Shown here: positions 8,501 to 16,600 of the stretch, piece by piece | Layout of the letters: the number at the start of each line of letters is the position of its first letter | How positions within the stretch are numbered: the first letter of the stretch is position 1 | Assembly: GCA_033763355.1 (NCBI GenBank) | Contig: JANRKT010000014.1 | Span: 1-23,212, forward strand | Length of the DNA stretch: 23,212 nt | Source: JANRKT01 sp033763355 | Lineage (GTDB): Bacteria; Bacteroidota; Bacteroidia; Chitinophagales; Chitinophagaceae | Direction of reading: 5' to 3' | Translations under genes and position numbers: made by a program | Notes under the pieces: generated by a model | The model's database searches: none | Seen by the model: the letters and a program-made list of their open reading frames with translations, nothing else | What the model was told of the DNA's origin: nothing

Positions 8501-9357
8501 GGATTGGTGAAAGGATGAGGGAAATCAATCTCGGGAAGCACAATGAAGAAATTACCTGGAGCCGTAATGATGAAATAGGCGGGCTGGTAAGGGAATACAA
8601 TAAAATGGTGCGTAAGCTTGAAGAAAGTGCGGTGGCACTGGCAAAGACCGAAAGGGAAGGTGCATGGAGGGAAATGGCAAGGCAGGTGGCGCATGAAATT
8701 AAAAACCCGTTAACGCCGATGAAGCTGAGCATCCAATACCTGCAAAAAGCTATTGATAACAATGCACCCAATGTAAAAGAGCTTTCTTCAACCGTTGCTA
8801 CAACACTTATTGAGCAGATTGAACATTTATCAAGGATAGCTGCGGAGTTTTCGCAGTTTGCCAATATCGGCAACATATCAAGCGAAGTGTTTGACCTGCA
8901 CGAGTTGCTGCATTCACTGGTGTTGCTGCATGGCATACAGGAAAACGCAGAAATAACATGGCAGCCGGTAAATGGTAAACTGATGGTGCATGCGGATAAA
9001 ACACAGATCAACCGTTTGTTCACCAACCTGCTGCAGAATGCCATTGAAGCTATTCCCGGGGAGAAAAGGGGATTGATTCAACTGAAAGAAGAAATGAACG
9101 ACGGGCAGGTAATTGTAAGTGTGCAGGACAACGGCACCGGTATCCCAGCGGAAACACAAGCCAAAATATTCTCCCCCAACTTTACCACCAAAACATCGGG
9201 CACGGGCCTGGGGCTTGCAATGTGTAAAGGGATTGTTGAGCAGGCCAAAGGAAATATATGGTTTGAAACAAAACCCGGTGAAGGAACCAGTTTCTTTGTA
9301 TCGCTGCCGTTAGAGATGAATGGTGTGCCCGTTGCCGAACCTGTTGCGGGGTATTAA
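5569..9357 (+). CDS. Large NtrY-like multi-pass sensor histidine kinase
   Basis: 1262 aa inner-membrane histidine kinase. One membrane segment at about 13-31 is followed by an extracytoplasmic region. A cluster of about eight helices spans roughly 217-482, then come a soluble region (483-720), helices near 725-745 and 770-795, a second sensor region (796-944), a helix (945-970) and a HAMP domain. The dimerisation domain has the NtrY-type motif REMARQVAHEIKNPLTPMKL with phospho-acceptor H1042. The ATPase domain has the N-box LLQNAIEAI (about 1154), DNGTGIP (about 1187) and GTGLGLAM (about 1212). The start is GTG, 8 bp after mazG. No response regulator lies in the window. The ligand is unknown; the NtrY likeness rests on the H-box only and does not prove a nitrogen role. 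Confidence 0.9.
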   Translation: MKTFLKDTIYRNAYFLIGAAWLFTLSFIFSNYWSYTSSPQGVKKTLENYIQKQENSFYAFLKDTPLVKRLIRERVTEGELAEVAGRKYGIFIYRQEDYGPLVLSFWNTHQFLPTDEILANPEGEYMVDLPNGQYEFINRQMNITDDDKLIVCALIPVRWKYFLENNYLQNGFVEHPNVEKNYSIAQGITAYPVNNTQGRPLFYLEQKAGGKIFSNDWITLLLRLLGSLLLLFYLHVVAISISKRFGSAWGIGFLTVVVIALRILSYFFAIPINFRQFDLFDPYIYGSNIILRSLGDLLVNALLFFWIVLFARTQIGKYKIPGSVKHVALRYVFAVAICMLLVLSTMISGHIIRSLVADSQISYDVTNFFNLNIYSLFGFIVLCCICLGYFILSQVLLQFIDQFLENSFFQKTVMVACIGLSILTFRINTQLVNFELFLLLWLLLFIFLMSRENLTRSRYISAGNTVFWLFVFSASITSLIITENRYKELEIRKRTAEKLAMQVDPSSERLLNIAIQSIGNDFLFSNLSRLKNDYEATRIKDSLISANFSAYLNKYETSLYTYSIDQKPFTSKDAFTYDTLNTIYTIQGKLTNISGLKYYETAFDRFSYIYKKEIKDTSGSPVAYFFMLSNPRKYKSDALSPELFKQPEDFSFERSSVYAYAIYSSMELINHINDYAFAIRLDSSELPVKEYDVRVKNGYNELWYKKGTDKVVIITKKSNFLLEAMTLFAYLFCAFLFLVGLFQLSNLVIRSGFHWYKLQELWQMNIRSQIYSTIIFVSIFSFVVIGAATILFFISRYNKNNRERLSRTIQVMSSDFKNKISDHSIMDDQLPIRDSAAYEKIQRQINEVAEIHNTDINIYNPDGTLQITSQPFVYNKGILSYMMEPSAYYNMKQLRKIQYIEDERIGNLTYQSIYVPVRKEDGQIDSYLNIPNFTTSSDLKQEISNFLVTIINLNAFIFLIASVIAVIITNRITNSFTWIGERMREINLGKHNEEITWSRNDEIGGLVREYNKMVRKLEESAVALAKTEREGAWREMARQVAHEIKNPLTPMKLSIQYLQKAIDNNAPNVKELSSTVATTLIEQIEHLSRIAAEFSQFANIGNISSEVFDLHELLHSLVLLHGIQENAEITWQPVNGKLMVHADKTQINRLFTNLLQNAIEAIPGEKRGLIQLKEEMNDGQVIVSVQDNGTGIPAETQAKIFSPNFTTKTSGTGLGLAMCKGIVEQAKGNIWFETKPGEGTSFFVSLPLEMNGVPVAEPVAGY

Positions 9358-9420
9358 TGGTTTTTTGCTGTAAAATATGGCAACAGGGTTGGCGTATTTA
9401 ACCATGAAATTTTAATCATT

Positions 9421-9452
9421 CTTCGTGCCTTCGTGTCTTCGAGTCTTCGTGC
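9421..9452. repeat. Four tandem octamers CTTCGTGC/T
   Basis: The copies are CTTCGTGC (9421-9428), CTTCGTGT (9429-9436), CTTCGAGT (9437-9444) and CTTCGTGC (9445-9452). They sit in the 103-bp space between the converging stops of the kinase and polX genes. No U-tract hairpin terminator is seen there. Confidence 0.75.
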
Positions 9453-9460
9453 CGAATTCA

Positions 9461-11149
9461 TCAGAGTTTTTTCTTCTTCCTCCTTTCAGCAAGAAAATTT
9501 TCAAATTCTTTTAAGCTGAAACTGCTGAGGTTTTTTTCCTTTGTCAATGCGCCTTTTTGTGCTGCTAATACACCGTATTGCACATCATCAAAACCATCCA
9601 GTGCATGTGCATCCGGGTCAATTGAAATCAATACCCCTTTATCAGTTGCATATTCAATCCATTTCCAGTCAATATCAAGCCGGCGGGGGTGTGCATTCAG
9701 TTCAATCACCACATGGTTGGCGGCGCAGGCATCTATCACTGCTTTATGATCAACAGGATAACCATTGCGGCTCAGCAGCAGGCGGCCTGTCATGTGGCCA
9801 AGAATAGTGGTGTAAGGGTTTTCAATTGCCCGCATTAAGCGCATCATTGCTTTTTCTTCTGTCATTTTTAAATTGCTGTGCACAGATGCTATAACAAGAT
9901 CAAAGGTTGACAGTACATTATTGGAATAATCCATTGAGCCGTCGCCGAGGATGTCGCATTCAATGCTTTTAAAAATTTTAAAGGGAGTTAATTTTTTATT
10001 CAGCTCATCAACATAGCGGTGCTGCTCCTTTATCCTTTCTTCTGTAAGCCCGTTGGCATAAGCGGCGGCTTTGGAGTGATCTGATATGACCAGGTATTCA
10101 TAGCCTCTTTTGATAAGTTCATTCGACATTTCCTCAATGGTGTTGCTGCCGTCGCTCCAGTTGCTGTGGGAATGGATGAGGCCTTTTACATCTTCTTTTT
10201 TTACAAGGGCCGGTAAAGGTGATTTTTTTACCTTATTGATGATGCCGGAAGTTTCCCTTAAAAACGGAGGGATGTAGTGTATGCCCGCTTGTTTAAAGAT
10301 GTGTTCATCTTCGCTCAATCTGCCGCCAACATATTTTACTTTCGGAAATTTTTTTTTAAATGCATCTGTAAATTCTTTTGAACCGCTGGTAAAAAACAAT
10401 CTTTCTGCTGCATTTGATTTGCCTGTATAAAGCCGCAGCTTCAACCCGTTCTTTAATTTATAGAGTAATACATCTTCTTTTTCTTCCAGCAATTCGGGCG
10501 GATTGGCTGTTTGAAATTTGGGTTTTATGGTTTCATTGGGATGTGCCACCACAAATTCAAGTTCATCAATGGTAAGGTCCTGCTTTCGGTAAGCGCCGGT
10601 TACTGCAACATTTTCCGTTGAAAAAGATTTCTCAAGATAGGCGCTTACCTGGGTGAACAATGCCGCCACTTCAGCATACAGGAAACTGCCCTGGTTCTGC
10701 ATGTAAAATTCAATGGCTTCCTGTACGTTCTGCTGTGTTTTTGCACCGAAACCTTTATAAAGTGTCAAACGGTTTTCATTGCAGGCATATAACAGCTCAC
10801 CAATGCTTTCAATTTCCATTTCTTTCCAGATGGTTGAAATCTTTTTGGGGCCAAGGCCCTTGATGTTCAGCATCTCTATTACGCCGGGAGGTGTTTTGGC
10901 AATCATGTCTTCCAGCGCTTTCATTTTGCCTGTTTCCAGTATTTCGGCAATTTTTTTTGCAGCAGAATCACCTATGCCTTTCAGGGAAGAAAATTTTTCA
11001 GGCGGGATGCTGTTTAACTGTTCGGGTAATTTTTCAATATTAAATGCCGCTGCGCCATAAGACCTTGCCTTGAAGGAGTTTTCGCCATGAATATCCATAA
11101 GCCTGGAAAGCAGGGAGAATTGTTCGGCGATGGAGTAGTTGTCAGTCAT
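9461..11149 (-). CDS. polX: PolX-family protein with intact PHP nuclease and degenerate polymerase site
   Basis: 562 aa, normal length for bacterial PolX. The N-terminus has helix-hairpin-helix segments (LKGIGDSAAKKIAEIL; NIKGLGPKKI). In the polymerase palm the usual GSxRR...DxD site reads GAYRKQDLTIDELE (about 185-198), and the third catalytic Asp, normally in a VDLR-like strand, is Lys (K237 in GLKLRLY); GSKEF is kept. The C-terminal PHP domain keeps its metal ligands: H326 and H328 (HSHSNWSDG), D357/H358, E397, H424, H452, and D511-x-D513-x-H515. This suggests a 3'-5' exonuclease or phosphodiesterase acting in repair, without efficient polymerase. I chose the ATG at 11149 because the -7 box at 11177-11184 would put the transcript start after the upstream ATG at 11191. 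Confidence 0.88.
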   Translation of the reverse strand: MTDNYSIAEQFSLLSRLMDIHGENSFKARSYGAAAFNIEKLPEQLNSIPPEKFSSLKGIGDSAAKKIAEILETGKMKALEDMIAKTPPGVIEMLNIKGLGPKKISTIWKEMEIESIGELLYACNENRLTLYKGFGAKTQQNVQEAIEFYMQNQGSFLYAEVAALFTQVSAYLEKSFSTENVAVTGAYRKQDLTIDELEFVVAHPNETIKPKFQTANPPELLEEKEDVLLYKLKNGLKLRLYTGKSNAAERLFFTSGSKEFTDAFKKKFPKVKYVGGRLSEDEHIFKQAGIHYIPPFLRETSGIINKVKKSPLPALVKKEDVKGLIHSHSNWSDGSNTIEEMSNELIKRGYEYLVISDHSKAAAYANGLTEERIKEQHRYVDELNKKLTPFKIFKSIECDILGDGSMDYSNNVLSTFDLVIASVHSNLKMTEEKAMMRLMRAIENPYTTILGHMTGRLLLSRNGYPVDHKAVIDACAANHVVIELNAHPRRLDIDWKWIEYATDKGVLISIDPDAHALDGFDDVQYGVLAAQKGALTKEKNLSSFSLKEFENFLAERRKKKKL

Positions 11150-11176
11150 TGAATGATCTGTTATAGTTTTTCCCTT

Positions 11177-11184
11177 CAAATGTA
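11177..11184 (-). promoter_or_regulatory. polX -7 promoter box
   Basis: CAAATGTA reads TACATTTG on the minus strand, a full match to the Bacteroidota -7 box TAnnTTTG, 27 bp before the chosen polX start. No good TTTG -33 box is seen at the usual distance, so confidence is moderate. Confidence 0.5.
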
Positions 11185-11236
11185 AAAACAAATCTTTTTG
11201 AGTGGATGATCTGCCTGTAATATCGGTATCTGCAGG

Positions 11237-11268
11237 TTTGGAAAGCTCTTTTTAAAAAGGTAAATTTG
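11237..11268 (+). promoter_or_regulatory. Bacteroidota-type promoter of the 40-codon mini-gene
   Basis: TTTG (11237-11240), a 20-base spacer and TAAATTTG (11261-11268) match the TTTG/TAnnTTTG promoter exactly. The spacer contains the perfect palindrome CTTTTTAAAAAG (11248-11259), a possible operator. The mini-gene ATG is 16 bp after the -7 box. Confidence 0.7.
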
Positions 11269-11284
11269 TATAAACAATAATAAT

Positions 11285-11407
11285 ATGGCTGCCCCATTAC
11301 TTGATGATGAATTTATGAAATACTGGTTAAAATTTGCGGTAGCTAAGAGGATTCTTATATTGGAAAATCAGAAATACATTAATGAAAAAGATAGGACAAG
11401 TAGTTAG
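11285..11407 (+). CDS. Predicted 40-aa small protein, unknown function
   Basis: The ORF runs ATG to TAG and encodes MAAPLLDDEFMKYWLKFAVA then KRILILENQKYINEKDRTSS. The N-terminal half is mildly acidic; the middle (FMKYWLKFAVAKRILIL) could form an amphipathic helix; the tail is charged. It has no signal peptide and resembles no family I know. The main support is its promoter, which ends 16 bp upstream. The next gene has its own promoter box 109 bp downstream. It could be a true small protein, a leader peptide, or the coding part of a small RNA. The flanking sequence between polX and 11572 holds no other gene. Confidence 0.45.
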   Translation: MAAPLLDDEFMKYWLKFAVAKRILILENQKYINEKDRTSS

Positions 11408-11515
11408 GAAATATAAAGCAAACTGCTTTGAATAAAATCAAGTGAAATGCCATATGTAGTTTAAAATTTAGCAACAATAATTTTTCACATTATTATAAAG
11501 ACTTAAAAAGTATTC

Positions 11516-11523
11516 TATTTTTG
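11516..11523 (+). promoter_or_regulatory. -7 promoter box for the small secreted-protein gene
   Basis: TATTTTTG matches TAnnTTTG. The transcript would start near 11530, at the left arm of the 16-bp inverted repeat, leaving a leader of about 40 bases before the ATG at 11572. The -33 region (TTTTTC around 11481-11486) is poor. Confidence 0.4.
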
Positions 11524-11528
11524 AAATT

Positions 11529-11544
11529 AATACAGTTAGCGGCA
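11529..11544 (+). repeat. Left arm of a 16-bp perfect inverted repeat
   Basis: AATACAGTTAGCGGCA is the exact reverse complement of 11989-12004 (TGCCGCTAACTGTATT). It lies in the leader of the small secreted-protein gene, just after its -7 box. The arms enclose 444 bp containing that whole gene. Confidence 0.85.
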
Positions 11545-11571
11545 ATTTCTAACCTTCTAAAACTTACAGTT

Positions 11572-11973
11572 ATGAAACGCCATCTTTTTTTTGCTGCGAG
11601 TCTTATTGCGATTACAATTGCTTTTTCTTTCATTATTAATGATAATTCACCTCTTAAACTTAGCGAATATAATAAAAAGGTCAGTAAGCTCTATTCCAAA
11701 GATCCTTGTTCGTGTAATACACCTACAGTTCTCAGTGTTAATTATTCAGGTTCTTATGTTACTATTACATGGTCATCTGTTTCCGGAGCTGCTGAGTATT
11801 CATGGGGTGGTTATTACAGCGGTGGTAGTGGATTTTCAGGCTGTACAAGCGGTACCTCAGCAACTTTTTTGACAAGTGGCGGAGGCACTTTCAGGGTAAG
11901 AGCTATATGTGAGGGTACTTGTACATCAGCTACCTGTAGTAGTTCCCCCAGTAATCCACCAACTATTTTCTGA
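11572..11973 (+). CDS. Small secreted Cys-rich beta-domain (Fn3-like) protein
   Basis: 133 aa from the ATG at 11572. A TTG 51 bp upstream would also be in frame, but it overlaps the promoter box and disrupts the signal. Residues 1-24 form a hydrophobic signal or anchor (MKRHLFFAASLIAITIAFSF). The remaining domain has a beta-sandwich look close to fibronectin type III (TPTVLSVNYSGSYVTITWSSVSGAAEYSW ... GTFRVRAIC) and is rich in Gly, Ser and Thr. Six cysteines (46, 48, 91, 113, 117, 122) could form disulfides outside the cytoplasm. There is no C-terminal sorting domain and no enzyme motif. It ends 14 bp before the T9SS protein and is probably cotranscribed with it, so a partner or export accessory role is possible but unproven. 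Confidence 0.7.
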   Translation: MKRHLFFAASLIAITIAFSFIINDNSPLKLSEYNKKVSKLYSKDPCSCNTPTVLSVNYSGSYVTITWSSVSGAAEYSWGGYYSGGSGFSGCTSGTSATFLTSGGGTFRVRAICEGTCTSATCSSSPSNPPTIF

Positions 11974-11987
11974 TAAATTAACAAGTT

Positions 11988-13583
11988 ATGCCGCTAACTG
12001 TATTCTTTGTTAAACTATTAGGAAAAATAGCTTGTTATTTATTGTTTTTATCTTTTTCAATTAGCTCTTTCTCTCAGGAAAATTGTAGTAATAGTAAAGA
12101 CGATGACAGAGACGGGCTGATTGACTTACAAGATCCGGATTGTCATTGTGAATTGAAAACTACTATCAATCTTCTTAAGAACCCGTCTTTTGAGCAGTAT
12201 GACAGATGCCCTACATATCGCTGGTACGAAGATTCTACAACCATAAATGATTGGAAGTTTGGAATTGTTTTAGGCTGGTTAGTTGGAATGTATTATAACT
12301 ATTCCTGTCAAGGGGATTCAGCTTTTGTTGCTTCTAACCTTCCAATTCCAAGTTTGCCCTTGCCAGATGGAAAGGGATTTGTGATGATAAATCAGGCAAC
12401 ATCAAACAGACCTGACTTTCAGGAAAAAGATGCTTATAAATGTTATATCGGCCAATGCTTACAGCAGCCTCTAATAAAAGGAGATGATTACACTTTCACT
12501 TTTTATACGGGGTTTGGCAAAACAAATCCAAGAAGCGATTCGAAATCTGCGCAACCGTTTAGGGTTGGAATCTATGGCCATACGGATTGTTCCGCAATAC
12601 CTTTTGGTAAAATTAATGTTGGCAGCGGTTGCCCTCTCAACTACGAAGGGTGGGTTCAATTAGGTGTTGCAATTGTAAAGGGTAATGAGAACTGGGTACC
12701 GGTTTCAGTTAAATTAACAATTACAAAAAACATAAATGCATTATTAATCGGCCCGGATTGTACAATTGTTTCACCCGGAGCAGATGATTTCAATTCTGCA
12801 CAAAACTATCTTGATAAACTTCAATTATCCGAAACGATAAATTTTAATTTCAAAAAAATACTCATTCAAAACGGTAATGCCTGCATTGGTACCTATACTC
12901 TTAAGGCTCCTTTTATTGATGGGGCAACTTATCAGTGGTATAAGGACAGTATTGCAATAAGTGGGGCTACAGGCAGTTTATACCATGTGGCTCAGTTTAA
13001 TGGAAGTGGTTTTTACAATGTAAGGATATCGAGAGGAAATAACTGTGAAACAACTGACGCCTTGCATATACCTTTCTCAAAACTTGTATCTTTGTATATT
13101 CCTGCCGATACATTTATTTGTAAGAATGAAATACTTGAGATCGCTTCTTCCGTAAATGGTATTTTGTATGAATGGAACGGAGGAAACAGCGATTCTGTTA
13201 TAAAAGTTGTTCAGCCCGGGAGTTATAATATCGTTGCATACGACACAAACGGCTGCCGCAGGCCTTTCGTTGTTAATGTGCGTTACCAGGATTGTGATAA
13301 ATGCACCATCTATATGCCCAATGCATTTACGCCCAATAATGACGGGCTAAATGATATTTTGCGTGGGTCTGCCAATTGCAGTATTGATGATTATTCATTT
13401 CAGATTTATAACCGCTGGGGACAGAAGGTATTTGAGTCAAACACCATCATAAATGGATGGGATGGCACACACAATAACAAGCCCTTGCCGGGAGGGGCTT
13501 ACATTTACGTTGTAAGGTTTAAGAATTCTTCATTTGAAGCAAAATATAAACTCCTAAAAGGATACGTGAATTTGATAAGGTGA
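11988..13583 (+). CDS. T9SS type B (gliding-motility C-terminal domain) surface protein
   Basis: 531 aa exported protein. The signal peptide ends near SFSQ (residue 30). It is followed by a calcium-loop-like motif, DDDRDGLIDLQDPDC (38-52), and a probable carbohydrate-binding-type beta domain starting NLLKNPSFEQYD. An Ig/PKD-like domain follows (about 290-360, with YQWYKDSIAISGAT). Residues 437-531 are the CHU_C-type sorting domain: YMPNAFTPNNDGLNDILRG, FQIYNRWGQKVFES, GWDGT, PGGAYIYVVRF. The protein would cross the outer membrane by the type IX system and be anchored at or released from the surface. No enzyme site is seen; adhesion or glycan binding is inferred. Its ATG is the first base before the right arm of the inverted repeat. 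It ends 32 bp from the converging pyc stop. Confidence 0.85.
   Translation: MPLTVFFVKLLGKIACYLLFLSFSISSFSQENCSNSKDDDRDGLIDLQDPDCHCELKTTINLLKNPSFEQYDRCPTYRWYEDSTTINDWKFGIVLGWLVGMYYNYSCQGDSAFVASNLPIPSLPLPDGKGFVMINQATSNRPDFQEKDAYKCYIGQCLQQPLIKGDDYTFTFYTGFGKTNPRSDSKSAQPFRVGIYGHTDCSAIPFGKINVGSGCPLNYEGWVQLGVAIVKGNENWVPVSVKLTITKNINALLIGPDCTIVSPGADDFNSAQNYLDKLQLSETINFNFKKILIQNGNACIGTYTLKAPFIDGATYQWYKDSIAISGATGSLYHVAQFNGSGFYNVRISRGNNCETTDALHIPFSKLVSLYIPADTFICKNEILEIASSVNGILYEWNGGNSDSVIKVVQPGSYNIVAYDTNGCRRPFVVNVRYQDCDKCTIYMPNAFTPNNDGLNDILRGSANCSIDDYSFQIYNRWGQKVFESNTIINGWDGTHNNKPLPGGAYIYVVRFKNSSFEAKYKLLKGYVNLIR
11989..12004 (+). repeat. Right arm of the 16-bp inverted repeat, overlapping a start codon
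   Basis: TGCCGCTAACTGTATT begins with the second base of the ATG of the T9SS protein gene and is exactly complementary to 11529-11544. In the mRNA the two arms could pair and bury the initiation codon. As DNA they could bound an invertible segment. Confidence 0.85.
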
Positions 13584-13615
13584 CTTATGGGTTTTCAAAT
13601 TATTTCAAGTACAAA

Positions 13616-16600
13616 CTATTCAATCTCCACCACCACATCATCCTGCTCCACCAATACGCCTTCGGATAAAACAACAGATGTAATAACACAAGCTTTGGGG
13701 GCCACAATAGTTGATTCCATTTTCATGGCTTCAATGGTAAAGAGAGGGGCATTCTTCTCAATCTTATCATTTGCCTTAACGAGAATGCGTGACAGTTTTC
13801 CCTGCAGCGGAGCGCCGATTTCATTTTCAGTTGTTACTTTTTTGTGTACCGCCTTTGTTATGGTGAAGCTTTGGTCTTTTACATTAACTGAACGGGTCTG
13901 GCCATTGAGTTTAAAGAATACCTGTTTGTAACCATTCTCATCAGTATCGCTCATGTAAAGGAATTTAACGAGAATGCTTTTACCCGGGGCCAACTCTATC
14001 AATGTTTCTTCATTTGGTTTTAAACCGTAAAAAAAAGCAGGAGAGGGGATGTAGTGTACTTCACCAAACTTTGCACGGTGCTGGTGGTACTCGTCAAATA
14101 CTTTGGGATAAAATAAAGAAGAGAGCAAATCAAGAAGATTATATTGTTTGCCATATTTGGTTTGGAACACTTCTAATGCCTTTGTAAAATCTATGGGCTG
14201 AAGATGGGCATTGGGACGGTCGGTGTAGGCTTTTTCATTTTTCAGGATGATTTTTTGCAACTGCTCCGGAAAGCCGCCGGGGGTTTGCCCCAGGTCGCCG
14301 CGGAGTAAGCCGATTACAGAATCAGGAAAGGAAATGCTTTCACCTTTTTCTGCAATGTCCTTTTCCGTATAACCATTTGCCGTCATGAACAATGCCATGT
14401 CACCTACCACTTTTGATGATGGCGTTACTTTTACAATGTCGCCGAACATTTCATTCACCACAACATAATTCTTCTTGATCTCCTGGAATTTGTCTTCCAG
14501 CCCCAGCGACCTTGCCTGCGGACGCAGATTGGAATACTGCCCTCCGGGAATTTCGTGATCAAAAACTTCAGCAGTACCTGCTTTCAGTTCGCTTTCAAAA
14601 GGATAATAATATTCACGTACATCTTCCCAGTAATTGGATTGCTCATTTAGTTTATGCAAATCCATTTTCAGTTCCCTTGGATGGCCTTTCATCATGGCCA
14701 CAATGGAATTAAAGTTGGGCTGGGATGTTAAGCCGCTCATGGACGCCAGCGCCACATCAATCACATCCACACCTGCTTCAATGGCGTTAAGGTATGTTGC
14801 GGCCTGTATGGAAGACGTATCATGTGTATGTAAATGAACAGGGATGCTGATTGCTTTTTTCAATTCTTCCACCAGTATCCTCGCCTGCATGGGTTTTAAA
14901 AGACCGGCCATATCTTTTATACCAAGCAGGTGCGCCCCTGCATCTTCTATCTGTTTTGCCAGGTCAACATAATACCGCAGATTGAATTTTTTATTTCTGG
15001 TTTCATCCAGGAAATCCCCGGTATAACATATACATGCTTCTGCAAGTCCGTTGGTCCTTTCCCTCACTGCGTTAATACTAACTTTCATTCCTTCAAGCCA
15101 GTTGAGTGAATCAAATATGCGGAAAATGTCTATGCCCTGCTGCCATGATTTTTCAATGAACTCTTCCACCAGGTTATCAGGATAAGCTGTGTAGCCTACG
15201 GCATTTGAGCCCCGTATCAGCATCTGAAAAAGAATATTGGGAATTCTTTCCCTCAGCAATTGCAAACGCTGCCAGGGACATTCATGCAAAAAACGAAGGG
15301 CCACATCAAAAGTGGCGCCTCCCCACATTTCGAGTGAAAATATTTCTGGATGGTTTTTAGAAACGGATTCTGACACTTTTAATAAATCCAGTGTCCGTAC
15401 CCTCGTTGCAAGCAGCGACTGGTGTGCGTCACGGAATGTAGTATCAGTATATTGAATGGCATTTTCATTCTTCAGCCACTCAATAAATTTTTCTCGGCCC
15501 CATTCATTCAGTTTATCCCTGCTGCCTTTTGCCGGTGACTGGTATTTGTCATATTCAGGAAAAACGGGTGTCCTGAACTGAACAGCAGGATTGACTTTTA
15601 CTATATCGGGGTTGCCGTTTACAATTACTTCGGCTATATAATTGAGCGCTTTTGTGCCGCGGTCCTGCCGTGGAACGAGCTGAAACAATTCAGGATGGTT
15701 GTCAATAAAATCAACTGTTGCATTACCGCGGATAAAAGTGTCATGCTGCAAAACATTTTCAAGAAAAGGGATATTTGTTTTTACGCCGCGTATGCGGAAT
15801 TCTTTTAAAGTTCTTGTAAGCCTTTCGCATGTTTCTTCAAGGTTTCTTCCCGATGCAGTGATTTTTACAAGCAATGAATCAAAAAAAGGCGAAATGCTCA
15901 CACCGGGATAGGAGCTTCCTTCATCCAGCCTTATACCCGGCCCGCCGGCATTACGGTATGCGATAAGTGTTCCATAATCCGGTTTAAACTGATTGGCAGG
16001 GTCTTCAGTAGTTACACGGCATTGTATGGCCACGCCGGAATAATGAATGTCTGCCTGCGACTGAATATTTATTTCAGGATCGGTGAGTTTTGAACCGTTG
16101 GCAATAAGTACCTGGTTCTTTACAATATCAACCCCGGTTATTTCTTCCGTTACAGTATGTTCAACCTGTATGCGGGGGTTTACTTCAATGAAAAAGATAT
16201 TCTCATTTCTGTCAACGAGAAATTCAACCGTGCCTGCATTGTTATAATTTACATGGCTGCAGATGCGGATAGCATATTCATAGAGTTTTTGCCGCGTACT
16301 TTCTTTTAATGAAACAGCAGGGGCAACTTCCACCACTTTCTGGAACCTTCTTTGCACCGAGCAATCCCTTTCAAACAAATGAACGATGTTGCCGTGCCCG
16401 TCGCCCATCACCTGCACTTCGATGTGTTTCGGGGATTCAATGAACCTTTCAAAAAAAACGGTATCATCACCAAACGCAGTTTTGGCTTCGTTCTTTGCTT
16501 CAGGAAATACTTTGTGCAGTTGTTCAGTGTTCCTTACCACACGCATGCCCCTTCCGCCGCCGCCTGCAGATGCTTTAATGATTAACGGGTAACCGGTTCT

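Noticed and set aside
8307..9044. A long reverse-strand open frame inside the sensor kinase gene
   Set aside because: It is a shadow of the kinase catalytic region; the product is Cys/Ser/Leu-rich with no domain and the forward frame is clearly coding.
11476..11494. Inverted repeat AATAAT-N7-ATTATT upstream of the small secreted-protein gene
   Set aside because: It is short and made only of A and T in an AT-rich region; not distinguishable from chance.
11521..11571. An upstream TTG start for the small secreted protein
   Set aside because: It overlaps the -7 promoter box and would put a non-signal stretch before a good signal peptide; the ATG at 11572 is preferred.
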